Origin: Halotia branconii CENA392
Lineage (GTDB): Bacteria > Cyanobacteriota > Cyanobacteriia > Cyanobacteriales > Nostocaceae
Assembly (NCBI RefSeq): GCF_029953635.1
Contig: NZ_CP124543.1
Coordinates: 6,666,367 to 6,730,366 of the forward strand
DNA: 64,000 nt
Direction of reading: 5' to 3'
Part shown: one piece after another, positions 53,328 to 62,600 of the stretch
How the letters are laid out: the number at the start of each line of letters is the position of its first letter
Numbering within the stretch: the first letter of the stretch is position 1
Notes under the pieces: generated by a model
Databases searched by the model: none
What the model saw: the letters and a program-made list of their open reading frames with translations, nothing else
Told to the model about the DNA's origin: nothing
Position numbers and translations under genes: made by a program

Positions 53328-54724
53328 ACTTGCCGTTTATGGAAACAGGAGTAATTTTGATTGTGGATGATAACCCTAATAACTTAGAAGTGTTATCTGA
53401 AGCATTAATAGATACAGGTTGGGAAATCTTAATTGCTGTGAATGGGGAAGGAGCGATCGCTCAAGCTGAATATGCCTGTCCCAATATCATACTTTTAGAT
53501 GTAATGATGCCTGGAATTGACGGATTTGCAACTTGTAAACGCTTAAAATCAAATCCGAAAACCTGCGATATTCCGATAATTTTTATGACAGCTCTTTCTG
53601 AAACTGTCGATAAAGTCAAAGGTTTAAATTTGGGAGCAGTAGATTACATTACTAAACCGTTTGAACAAGAGGAAGTATTAGCTCGCGTCAAAACTCATCT
53701 CAAAATTTATAACCTCAGTCAGCAATTACAAACTCAAAATCAGCAACTTAAACAAGAAATATCTGAACGTTTAGCAGTCGAACTCCAGCTACAAAAACTG
53801 ACTCAAGAATTAGAACAACGGGTACAAGAACGAACTTTTCAACTACAGCAAGCTCAAATTAACTTAGTACAACAAGAAAAAATGTCTGCTTTAGGTGAAT
53901 TAGTTGCAGGGATAGCCCATGAAATTAACAACCCAGTTAACTTTATTTTAGGAAATCTCAATCACGCCTCAGAATATACTCAAAATTTTATTGATTTACT
54001 TTATTTATATCAGCAATATTATCCTGAACCTGAAGTTGAAATTGCTCAAAAAATAGATGAAATCGATCTTGATTTTTTAATCCAGGATTTTCCGCAAATC
54101 ATCTCTTCTATGCACAAAGGCACAAAGCGTCTGGCACAGATGATTCATTCTCTAAGACACTTTTCACGCCGAGATGATGCAGCAGCAAAACCAACAGATA
54201 TTCATGAAGGTATTGAAAACACACTGTTGATTTTGCAGTATCGCTTGAAAGCCAATCCAGAGCGCCCAGCAATTGAAGTAATTAGAGAGTATGAAAGTTT
54301 ACCTCTTGTAGAATGTTTTCCAGGGCCAATCAATCAAGTTTTCATGAATCTCCTCGCCAATGCTATTGATGCAATAGAAGAAGGAATGGGAATTGCCCAT
54401 TGGGGATTGGAGCAAGGCTTTTGCCAACCAATCACCCCAAAAATTTGGATTCGTACTAGTTTGAAAGCGCAAAGCTCAACTGTAACAATTCAAATTGCTG
54501 ATAATGGTATAGGTATGACAGAGGAAGTTAAACAGCGTTTATCTGAACCGATGTTTACTACTAAACCTGTAGGAAAGGGAACAGGGTTAGGTTTGTCTAT
54601 TACTCGGCAAATTATTGAAGAAAAACACGATGGAGCTATCTGGTTTGTATCTGAGGCGGGAGAAGGCACACAATTCTGGATTGAAATTCCTTTGATTAGA
54701 AAAGAATCACAACCACACAGCTAA
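53324..54724 (+). CDS. Receiver-histidine kinase fusion, third gene of the sensor operon
   Basis: A 466-residue soluble protein. An N-terminal receiver (Asp59 in IILLDVMMPGIDG, Lys in DYITKPF), a coiled-coil linker (about 130-190), and a kinase with His199 (GIAHEINNPVNFILGN) and HATPase (NLLANAIDAIEE, DNGIGM, GTGLGLSI). REC-HK proteins of this form are common in cyanobacteria. Its receiver may be the target of the preceding hybrid kinase, with output onward to an unlinked regulator. The 4-bp overlap implies translational coupling. Confidence 0.9.
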   Translation: MNLPFMETGVILIVDDNPNNLEVLSEALIDTGWEILIAVNGEGAIAQAEYACPNIILLDVMMPGIDGFATCKRLKSNPKTCDIPIIFMTALSETVDKVKGLNLGAVDYITKPFEQEEVLARVKTHLKIYNLSQQLQTQNQQLKQEISERLAVELQLQKLTQELEQRVQERTFQLQQAQINLVQQEKMSALGELVAGIAHEINNPVNFILGNLNHASEYTQNFIDLLYLYQQYYPEPEVEIAQKIDEIDLDFLIQDFPQIISSMHKGTKRLAQMIHSLRHFSRRDDAAAKPTDIHEGIENTLLILQYRLKANPERPAIEVIREYESLPLVECFPGPINQVFMNLLANAIDAIEEGMGIAHWGLEQGFCQPITPKIWIRTSLKAQSSTVTIQIADNGIGMTEEVKQRLSEPMFTTKPVGKGTGLGLSITRQIIEEKHDGAIWFVSEAGEGTQFWIEIPLIRKESQPHS

Positions 54725-54870
54725 GGTAAAATATGAGTCTTGAGTGAATGATTGTGATTCAATCGAACATCAAGTATTATGCAAGCTGGCTACTTTATAA
54801 AAAGTCGGCGGTAAACTCCATTATCTTGTGGGTGGAGAGGGATAGCTGCCCGCCGATTTGGGGCATTGGA

Positions 54871-54901
54871 CACTTGTACTGAGCGAAGTCGAAGTATTGG
54901 G
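54871..54901 (+). repeat. 31-bp inverted repeat, left copy
   Basis: CACTTGTACTGAGCGAAGTC and the 11 bases that follow are the exact reverse complement of 55329-55359. The two copies flank the 102-aa membrane protein gene. Confidence 0.8.
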
Positions 54902-55002
54902 TATTGATGATTATTCCCCATTCCATAAGTCCAAAAACTTCATACTATAAATGGCATGGAGTTTTGTATTAATAGAGTTACTTACACGCAGGAGATGAAA
55001 AA

Positions 55003-55311
55003 ATGAAGGTTTGGCTTGCCTGCTTTGTAGTGTTGTTTGCCTTGGCAGAACTATTTGACTGGTTACAAGAATTTGCACTGCCATTACCTATCTATATTTT
55101 AGGTGGGGCTTTTTTAGCCGTTGCTTCTAACTATGACAAAATTATTGGCTCTTACTTAAGTGATCCAACTATCATTGACGCATCCCTCGAACAACCCCAG
55201 TTAAATTTGCCAACCCAATCGCCTAACTCGATTTCTTTTCAAATAGCTAATCCTGTTGGAGATGCTCAACAGGACAGGCAGGGGGGCAGGGAGCAGGGAG
55301 CAGGGGGATAA
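55003..55311 (+). CDS. Small membrane protein with repeat-derived C-terminus
   Basis: A 102-residue protein with hydrophobic segments at about 1-16 (MKVWLACFVVLFALAELF) and 26-42 (LPLPIYILGGAFLAVAS), a short linker and a polar tail. A GGAGATG sequence lies 5' of the ATG. The final ~12 residues (DRQGGREQGAGG) are encoded by a purine-rich GGGGGGCAGGGAGCAGGGAG repeat, so the native end was probably SISFQIANP or shortly after. Function unknown. Confidence 0.65.
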   Translation: MKVWLACFVVLFALAELFDWLQEFALPLPIYILGGAFLAVASNYDKIIGSYLSDPTIIDASLEQPQLNLPTQSPNSISFQIANPVGDAQQDRQGGREQGAGG

Positions 55312-55328
55312 GGAGAGAATAACCCATG

Positions 55329-55359
55329 CCCAATACTTCGACTTCGCTCAGTACAAGTG
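55329..55359 (-). repeat. 31-bp inverted repeat, right copy
   Basis: Exact reverse complement of 54871-54901. It is followed by repeat DNA to about 55490 (GGGGAGACCCCAAGACCCAC, then TGGGGCAAACCCCCAAGACC) that relates to the inner part of the long MITE copies. Confidence 0.8.
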
Positions 55360-55528
55360 CCCCATGCCCCATGACGGCAGTTGCTCCACTTGGGGAGACC
55401 CCAAGACCCACAAGGGGTGCGGCAGTCGCTCCTGGGGCAAACCCCCAAGACCGCGCTGCCTTACCGCACTGCATGGCCCATGCCCCATGCTCATTAACAA
55501 TTAAAATTCAGGCTACCGCTGCAAAGCT

Positions 55529-57748
55529 GTGATTAGTGGAATATTAGAAAAACTCAAAGCTGTATTGCTGAGAAATCAGGGTTATAGTGATGCTTCTGCC
55601 AATAAAAATTGGTGGCAAATTGTTCTGGTTACAAGCTTGGGTGTTACTACCTTGGTGTGGGGAGTTCGGGAACTGAAATGGTTGCAATCTTGGGAGTTAA
55701 AAGCTTATGATCAGATGTTGCGATCGCGACCTGTAGAGCCACCTGATCCTCGGATTTTACTAGTAACTATTACTGAAGAGGATGTAGCAGGTAAAAAATG
55801 GCCTTTATCAGATGCCACAATTAATCAACTGTTATTAAAATTAGAGTTTTATCAACCGCGTGTTATTGCTCTAAGTCTTTACAGACCAGAACAAAAAAAT
55901 TTGGCTGCGGGTCTAAATAATCAAAATAACATCATTAGCACCTGCTTATTAAGCAGTATTGGCAGATCAGAAATTCCCCCACCGCCTAATTTTAATCAAG
56001 CCAATATAGGCTATAGCGATTTGATTCCTGATAACAATGAAGACCAAATTGTTCGCCGTGGTTTATTATTTGCTCACTCTACAGATAGCAAATGTACAAC
56101 TTCATTTTCATTTGCAGCTTTAGCAGCAGTAAGTTATCTAGAAAAACAAGGTTTAGAAATAGATTTTCTTGATACAAACAGTTTCCATATAGGTAAAATT
56201 CCCTTTAAAACTCTCAAAGCAGATTCCGGCAGTTACGAAGGTTTAGATGCTGCTGGTTATCAAATACTATTAAATTATCGCCAAAGCGATCGCCTAGCCC
56301 AGCAAGTTACTCTCACACAAGTCCTCAACAATCAAATCAACCCCAACTGGATAAAAGATCGGCTAGTGATTATTGGCGTAACTGCTGCTAGTGTCCATCC
56401 TGGATTATATACACCCTATAACGCTTCACCACAGCAACCAACCAGAACGCCAGCTGTCTTGATTCATGCACAGATAGCTAGTCAGCTTCTTAGTACAGTT
56501 CTGGATGAACGACCCCAGATTTGGTACTGGCCGGACTGGGCTGAACTAGTATGGGTATGGAGTTGGTCAGTAGTGGGTAGTATTTTAGGATGGCGGCTGC
56601 GACATCCTTTGTTATTGCTAATAGTTGGCGGTATAACTCTGGCTAGCTTAGTAGCAATATGTGTTGGTTTATTTTTCCTAGCTGGCTGGATACCACTGAT
56701 TCCTTCAGCTATTGCTGTAGTGATTAGTAGTATTAGTGTCATGGCTTACACCACATATCAAACGCAGCAGCAAACTCAGGTGATTATTCTGCAAGTTGAA
56801 CAACAAAAAGCAGCAATAGAACAATTAAATGTTCTTTTAAAAGACACTACAACTACCGTAGACAGTACTACAATTAGTGACCTGCATGTTCATGATAATT
56901 CTGCATTGACAACAGCAGAAAAAAGAACTGGTGATTTACTTTTAGGTGGACGTTACCACATATCACAAGTTCTGGCTGCTGGCGGATTTGGTCGTACTTA
57001 TTTAGCACAAGATACTCAGCGTCCAGGTAATCCTAGTTGTGTAGTTAAACAATTAATGCCAGCACGTCGAGATACAAGATTTTTAGAAGTTGCTAGAAGA
57101 TTATTTAATACAGAAGCGGAAATTTTAGAAGCTTTGGGTAAACATGAGCAAATCCCGGCACTTCTGGCTTATTTTGAAGATAATCAAGAATTTTATTTAG
57201 TCCAAGAATATATTTCCGGACATACATTGGGTGAAGAATTACCACCTGTGCAGGGTCTAAAAAGTGAGTCTTTTGTTGTTGAAATGCTCAAAGGTGTATT
57301 AGAGATTCTCGTGTTTGTGCATGAACATCGAGTAATTCATCGGGATATTAAACCAACGAATATTATTAGATCTACCCAAGATCATCGACTAGTATTAATT
57401 GACTTCGGTGCAGTCAAATTAATGCAACCACCCACAAGCGAAAAAACAGAATTAGCAACAGTTGCTATCGGCACACGGGGTTATGCACCACCAGAACAAA
57501 TGGCTGGTCATCCTCGCTTATCTAGTGATATTTACGCTTTGGGAATCATGGGCATTCAAGCCATTACTGGGATACTTCCTCAAGAGTTGCATCCAGATTC
57601 AGAAACAGGTAATATCATTTGGCGAGAAACAACATCAGTTAGTAAAGAGTTGGCAGTAATTTTAGATAAAATGGTGCGTTATCATTTTAGCGATCGCTAT
57701 CAATCATCCGCCGCAGTTTTACAAGATTTAAAACGTATTAGTAGCTAA
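55529..57748 (+). CDS. CHASE2-domain Ser/Thr protein kinase
   Basis: A 739-residue membrane kinase. One N-terminal helix (about 28-45), a CHASE2 sensor outside the membrane (about 60-320, DQMLRSRPVEPPDPRILLVTI...DRLVIIGVTAASVHPG), three closely spaced helices (about 340-410), a short coiled coil, then a protein kinase domain (about 478-735): LAAGGFGRTYLAQD, VVKQLMP (ATP Lys), HRDIKPTN (His604, Asp606), IDFGAVK (Asp625), GTRGYAPPEQ. This layout is a cyanobacterial Pkn type in which an outer signal drives phosphorylation of unknown targets. GTG start at 55529. Confidence 0.9.
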   Translation: MISGILEKLKAVLLRNQGYSDASANKNWWQIVLVTSLGVTTLVWGVRELKWLQSWELKAYDQMLRSRPVEPPDPRILLVTITEEDVAGKKWPLSDATINQLLLKLEFYQPRVIALSLYRPEQKNLAAGLNNQNNIISTCLLSSIGRSEIPPPPNFNQANIGYSDLIPDNNEDQIVRRGLLFAHSTDSKCTTSFSFAALAAVSYLEKQGLEIDFLDTNSFHIGKIPFKTLKADSGSYEGLDAAGYQILLNYRQSDRLAQQVTLTQVLNNQINPNWIKDRLVIIGVTAASVHPGLYTPYNASPQQPTRTPAVLIHAQIASQLLSTVLDERPQIWYWPDWAELVWVWSWSVVGSILGWRLRHPLLLLIVGGITLASLVAICVGLFFLAGWIPLIPSAIAVVISSISVMAYTTYQTQQQTQVIILQVEQQKAAIEQLNVLLKDTTTTVDSTTISDLHVHDNSALTTAEKRTGDLLLGGRYHISQVLAAGGFGRTYLAQDTQRPGNPSCVVKQLMPARRDTRFLEVARRLFNTEAEILEALGKHEQIPALLAYFEDNQEFYLVQEYISGHTLGEELPPVQGLKSESFVVEMLKGVLEILVFVHEHRVIHRDIKPTNIIRSTQDHRLVLIDFGAVKLMQPPTSEKTELATVAIGTRGYAPPEQMAGHPRLSSDIYALGIMGIQAITGILPQELHPDSETGNIIWRETTSVSKELAVILDKMVRYHFSDRYQSSAAVLQDLKRISS

Positions 57749-57770
57749 TATTATGTTTCGTAGTCAGGAC

Positions 57771-57826
57771 TGAAGTCCTATTTTTGTTGAGGTAGCGTCT
57801 TACAAAAAGGACTGAAGTCCTCACTA
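57771..57826. repeat. Near-palindromic element with AGGACTGAAGTCCT ends
   Basis: Two copies of AGGACTGAAGTCCT (57776-57789 and 57808-57821) lie inside TAGT...ACTA, giving a 56-bp near-palindrome just past the kinase stop. It may act as a terminator for that gene. The remainder of the 331-bp gap to the pentapeptide gene shows nothing else. Confidence 0.6.
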
Positions 57827-58079
57827 CAAACCAAAACTTTTATTATGTAACTAATGAGTCAAGATCATCGGCAGGTTAAGCTAATTAAGTTTTGCAATTT
57901 CTCAATATCCCTCCAAAGTATGAAATTAATTCACCACTACAGGAAGTAGTGCTAGAAATTGATAGTAGTTATATTTGGTTTAAATATTTCCGTTGCGCGT
58001 GCGGCGAATAATTCAACTGGTTTACTGTTTACTAGATATGAATAACTTTAACTAAAGTGTTCTTTAACACAGCGACAAT

Positions 58080-58610
58080 ATGAAAGCAGATGAACTTTGC
58101 AAAAGCTATGCCGCAGGCGTAAGAGACTTTACTGCTGTCACCCTCAGCGAAGCAGATTTAAGGGGAGTTGACCTCAGTGGAGCAATTTTAGATAAAGCGA
58201 TTTTAGATGGAGCTAATCTTAAGGGAGCTAATTTAGCGCACACCAGTTTAATTGAAGCAGATCTTAACGGAGCAGATTTAAGCAACGCCAATCTCCGTGA
58301 TAGCAACTTATCTGGAGCAATTTTAGACGGAGCGATTTTAGACGGAGCGATTTTAGATGGAGCTGATTTGAGCCAAGCCGATTTGACTATCGCCAAGTTA
58401 ATTGAAACAAACATGAGTGATGCAGAATTACAAGAGGCTAACTTACAAGCTGCAAATCTCAGTAAAGCCGACCTCAGTGGTGCAGACTTAAGCGTAGCCG
58501 ACTTAACTCAAGCGAATCTTAGTCAAGCGGATTTGAATGCAGCTAATTTGAGTGGTGCAAATTTAGAACAAGCCAATATTAAAGGCACAATTCTAGATGA
58601 GAATGATTAA
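58080..58610 (+). CDS. Pentapeptide-repeat protein
   Basis: A 176-residue protein, nearly all of it A(D/N)LxX pentapeptides from residue 22 to the end (SEADLRGVDLSGAILDKAIL ... ANLSGANLEQANIKGTILDE), which fold as a right-handed quadrilateral β-helix. A DNA tandem of GGAGCGATTTTAGAC encodes four ILDGA units at 58315-58362. Such proteins are abundant in cyanobacteria and mostly without known function; some mimic DNA. No signal peptide or extra domain is present. Confidence 0.9.
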   Translation: MKADELCKSYAAGVRDFTAVTLSEADLRGVDLSGAILDKAILDGANLKGANLAHTSLIEADLNGADLSNANLRDSNLSGAILDGAILDGAILDGADLSQADLTIAKLIETNMSDAELQEANLQAANLSKADLSGADLSVADLTQANLSQADLNAANLSGANLEQANIKGTILDEND

Positions 58611-58716
58611 ATAAAGCCGATATCATGTTAATGAAGCAACGCATCCTACAAGACCCAGGTGATCACACTATTTAAAACATTTTCACGGCTCAATACGGCT
58701 TAATGTAGGCAATTAT

Positions 58717-58947
58717 TTAGGTGGGAGGCAGTGCGGCAAGTCTTTGGAATGCTGATGGTGCAGGACTATTTGCGAGGTACTGGCGTATCACCTTGGTACA
58801 TGCAGCTGGACTTAACAATGAGGTATTGACTTCAAGGTCATAGATGCCAAGGATGTGGACTTCATGTTGCCATAACTGAACCGGACGTGGCACTTGGGAG
58901 TCGGCTGCATCTACTACGTTCCACCCCGTGTTTTGTCGTCTTTCCAT
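58717..58947 (-). CDS. Uncharacterised small ORF
   Basis: A 76-residue frame beginning MERRQNTGWNVVDAADSQVP; a TTG twelve codons upstream (58983) would extend it with FVGVRCPVKII. PVKIIMERR followed by W-x-VV loosely recalls DUF3305, but the match is weak. The C-terminal LAALPPT overlaps GGGAGGCAGTGCGG repeat sequence. It could be a remnant. No function offered. Confidence 0.35.
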   Translation of the reverse strand: MERRQNTGWNVVDAADSQVPRPVQLWQHEVHILGIYDLEVNTSLLSPAACTKVIRQYLANSPAPSAFQRLAALPPT

Positions 58948-58994
58948 AATGATCTTAACTGGACAGCGAACGCCTACGAACAAGAAAAGAATTG

Positions 58995-59312
58995 ATGCCT
59001 ACACAATACCAAAAGGATAATCTTGAAGCTATGCTGGGATTATTCTTGCAAGCGTGCTGTTGCCCGTGGTGTAACAATCGTCACTTCAGATGTCCTTAAA
59101 TTCTGCCCCCACTGTTGGACTCCTGGCATACCCCTGAAGAAATTTGGTTATCACCGCGATCGCTGTTTTGTTTTTTATGCGGAACGGCTTTACGTAATAG
59201 TTGCGCTCAGTGTAATGAGCCAATTACATCTTTAAAGTTTCGCTTCTGTCCTTACTGTGGCTTTCCTTATAAGGAATCTAAGGATTCAAAACTGAATAGC
59301 CAGTCTCTTTAA
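58995..59312 (+). pseudogene. Zinc-ribbon protein gene, apparently frameshifted
   Basis: Fragments in two frames suggest one original gene. MPTQYQKDNLEAMLGLFLQA begins at ATG 58995. A second frame then gives TIVTSDVLKFCPHCWTPG (about 59065-59125). The first frame resumes with EEIWLSPRSLFCFLCGTALR, NSCAQCNEPITSLKFRFCPY and CGFPYKESKD to the stop at 59312. Together they contain at least three CxxC pairs (CPHC, CFLC, CAQC, CPYC), as in a double zinc ribbon. Two frame changes are needed, so either decay or sequence error is involved. Confidence 0.45.
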
Positions 59313-59696
59313 TTATTGTCTTATTTATTGTTTTTAGTTTTAGTAGTCAAAGTCTCGTTTTCCTTAATAAATAAACTAGACCGTTTCGTTTGCGCTTGGT
59401 AACAGCTTCGCCAGTTCTACCCCTTATTGCTGTCTGATGTTCTCCAGTCGGCAGATGAACTGAAATGGCGTTTTGGTTGAGCAGTGTCAAAGTTCTGCTT
59501 CACCTTAAGAATCTAATAGAAGTCAAACTTTAAAACTCAATATACTACTTCTGTGACCAGAATATCTGAAACCATTACTCTGCAAGTGCTTCAGACCTCC
59601 TCTTCCATAAATTTGCTCTTAATAGATTATTTTTTGGAGTTTGATAAACGATATACTTTGTGACATGGCTGACGACACTCATAGGAAGAGAATCCA
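59313..59696. other. Leader region of the giant kinase gene
   Basis: A 384-bp gap without an ORF or repeat I can identify. It should contain the promoter of the giant kinase gene; AGGAAGAG at 59683-59690 is a likely ribosome-binding site for ATG 59697. Confidence 0.4.
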
Positions 59697-62600
59697 ATGA
59701 TTGCCTTACCTGGAGTTACGATCCACAGCAAAATCTATGAAAGTTCGGCAACTCTTGTGTATCGGGGCATAAGAGAGCAGGAGAATTGTGCAGTTATCGC
59801 TAAAGTTCTGAAGCATGATTATCCTTCTTCTTGTGAATTAACTCGTTATCGGCAGGAATATGAAATTACCCGTTCCTTCAACATCGAAGGCGTAATTAAG
59901 GCATACAGCCAGCAAGACTATCAGCGCACGCTTGTTATTCTCTTGGAAGACTTTGGTGGGGAGTCTTTGGAATATTGGATGCGGCAGCAATCAGATTTGG
60001 GTCTCATGCCCTTGTCGATTTTTCTTGATGTGGCGATCGCTATTATCAATACACTGGGCAGAATCCATGCTGCGAATGTCATCCATAAAGATATCAACCC
60101 TGGTAACATTGTCTTTAATCCGAACACTGGCGTTGTTAAAATCATTGATTTTGGGATTGCCACTCGCTTTAGCCGCACCAATCCCACATTCAAAAGTCTC
60201 CATCTTCTAGAAGGAACCCCCGCCTATCTGTCGCCAGAGCAAACCGGGCGGATGAACCGGATGCTCGATTATCGCACTGATTTTTATTCACTGGGCGTAA
60301 CCTTTTACGAACTGTTGACAGGACAGCTACCGTTCCCCACCCAAGACATCCTGGAGCTAGTTCATTGCCATATTGCCAAAACGCCGATTCCTCCGCACGA
60401 ATTGAATGCGACGATTCCCCAACCCGTTTCAGACCTGATTTTGAAACTGATGGCGAAAAATGCGGAGGATCGCTATCAAAGTGCCTGGGGCATCAAAGCG
60501 GATCTAGAACGCTGCGCCGGGCAACTGGCAGAAATGGGTCAAATTAACGCCATGTCGTTGGGGCTGCAAGATGTTTCTGAACAGTTTTGCATTACTCAAA
60601 AACTGTATGGACGAGAAGCGGAGATTGAAGCGTTATTGGCGGCGTTTGACAAAGTGGCCCGAAAAGAGACATTCGGCGAAATTTGTCAACTAAAGTCAGG
60701 CATAGAAAATGCTCAACTCAATGTCGAACTCATGCTCGTTGCTGGTTATGCTGGCGTTGGCAAAACAGCATTGGTGCAGGAACTTTACAAACCCATCACG
60801 GCAAAGCACGGCTATTTTATATCAGGTAAATTTGACCAATTTGGGCGCAATGTTCCTTATAGCGCGATCGCCCATGCCCTGCAAAAATTAATACAGCAAT
60901 TATTGGGTGAACCTGACGAACAGTTGCAACAGTGGCGATCGCACCTACTCATCGCTTTGGGAAGCAACGGACAAATCATCATTGATGTCATCCCCGAAGT
61001 TGAGTTGATCATTGGCAAGCAACCGCCTGTACCAGAAGTTGGAGCAACCCAAGCCCAAAATCGCTTCAATTTAACTTTTCAAAGGTTTGTGCGGGTGTTT
61101 TGTTCAAAGGATCATCCCTTGGTCATCTTCTTAGACGATCTACAGTGGATTGATGCCGCGACGCTGAAGTTAATTGAACTCATATTACTCGACGAGCAAA
61201 GCCAATATCTATTTTTAATCGGAGCCTACCGAGATAATGAAGTGACTCCAACGCATCCATTGGTTTTGACGCTGGAGACATTGCGAAACCAAGGGGCGAT
61301 GCTTCAGGAAATCATCCTAACTCCCTTAACACTGGAACCGTTAAGCCAACTGATCGCTGAGACATTACATCACAATCCTGATACCGTTCGTTCCCTAGCC
61401 CAAGTTGTATCATGTAAAACCGAGGGCAACCCTTTTTTTGTCGGTGAATTTTTGAAAATGCTGTATGACGAAAATCTGTTGACTTTTAATGCACAACAGT
61501 TGAGCTGGCAATGGAATCTGGCTGAGATTGAAGCTCAAGATATCACTGATAATGTAGTAGAGTTGCTGTTGCGTCAGTTGCAGAAATTGCCACAAGCAAC
61601 ACAACAAATTCTCTGTCTAGCTGCTTGTGTCGGGGCTGAATTTGATTTAGAGACGTTGGCGATCGTTTGTGAAAAATCCCCTAAAGCAATTTTTCAGGAT
61701 TTATTAGCAGCAATCCAAGCTGGATTAATTCAATCTCTGTCTGAATTGGACGAAAACTTGTTAGTTCAAGAGTATAAATTTTCGCACGATCGCGTCCAGC
61801 AAGCTGCTTATGCCTTAATTGATGAGTCGCAGAAACCTATTGTGCATCTGCAAATCGGTCGTAATTTACTCGAAAAAGCTTCACCAGAGCAATTATCAGA
61901 CAGACTATTTGAAATTATCGATCATCTCAATCAGGGAATTGAGCTTATCACCGCTCAACCCGAACGAACTGAAATTGCCAGGTTGAATTTAATCACAGGT
62001 CAGAAAGCGAAGACAGCAACGGCTTATGAAGCAGCGCTTCAGTATTTCAATACAGGGCTTAAACTCCTCAATCCAGAGAGTTGGCAGAGTGAGTACGATC
62101 TCACCTTAGCGCTGTACTCCCAAGCAGCAGGAGCAGCATATCTTCACGGTCGCTTCAACGAGATGGAACAATTCGTTGAAGTGGTACTGACCCACGCGAA
62201 GACAGTACTTGACAAAGTGCAGGTTTACAATAGCAGAATTCAGAGATATTTGTCACAGAGCAACCTGGAAGAAGCACTGAAAATTGGATTGGAAGTGTTA
62301 AAGCTCCTGGAAGTAGATTTAATAGAAGATCCAAGTCAGGTAGATATTCAAAGAGAATTGAAGTCAACGGCTGCGCTTTTAGCTGGACGAGAAATCGAAG
62401 ACTTAATTAATCTACCAGAGATGACTGCACCAGAACCGCTAGCAGCAATGTCAATCCTAGCGGATATGGGGGCTGCTGCATTTATCGTGTCACCAGCACT
62501 GATGATACTGATTACTTGCAAAACGGTAAATTTATCAATCAACTACGGTAATGCTATCTGGTCACCACTGTATTATGCTACCTACGGGTTTGTTCTATGT

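Noticed and set aside
55247..55532. Several 60-82-aa frames between the 102-aa gene and the CHASE2 kinase
   Set aside because: The region is repeat DNA (CCCCATG and GGGGAGACCCC modules) and no frame has protein-like character.
58106..58414. 102-aa minus-strand frame opposite the pentapeptide gene
   Set aside because: It is the mirror of the A(D/N)LxX codon repeats (KSAPLRSAS-type sequence) and not an independent gene.
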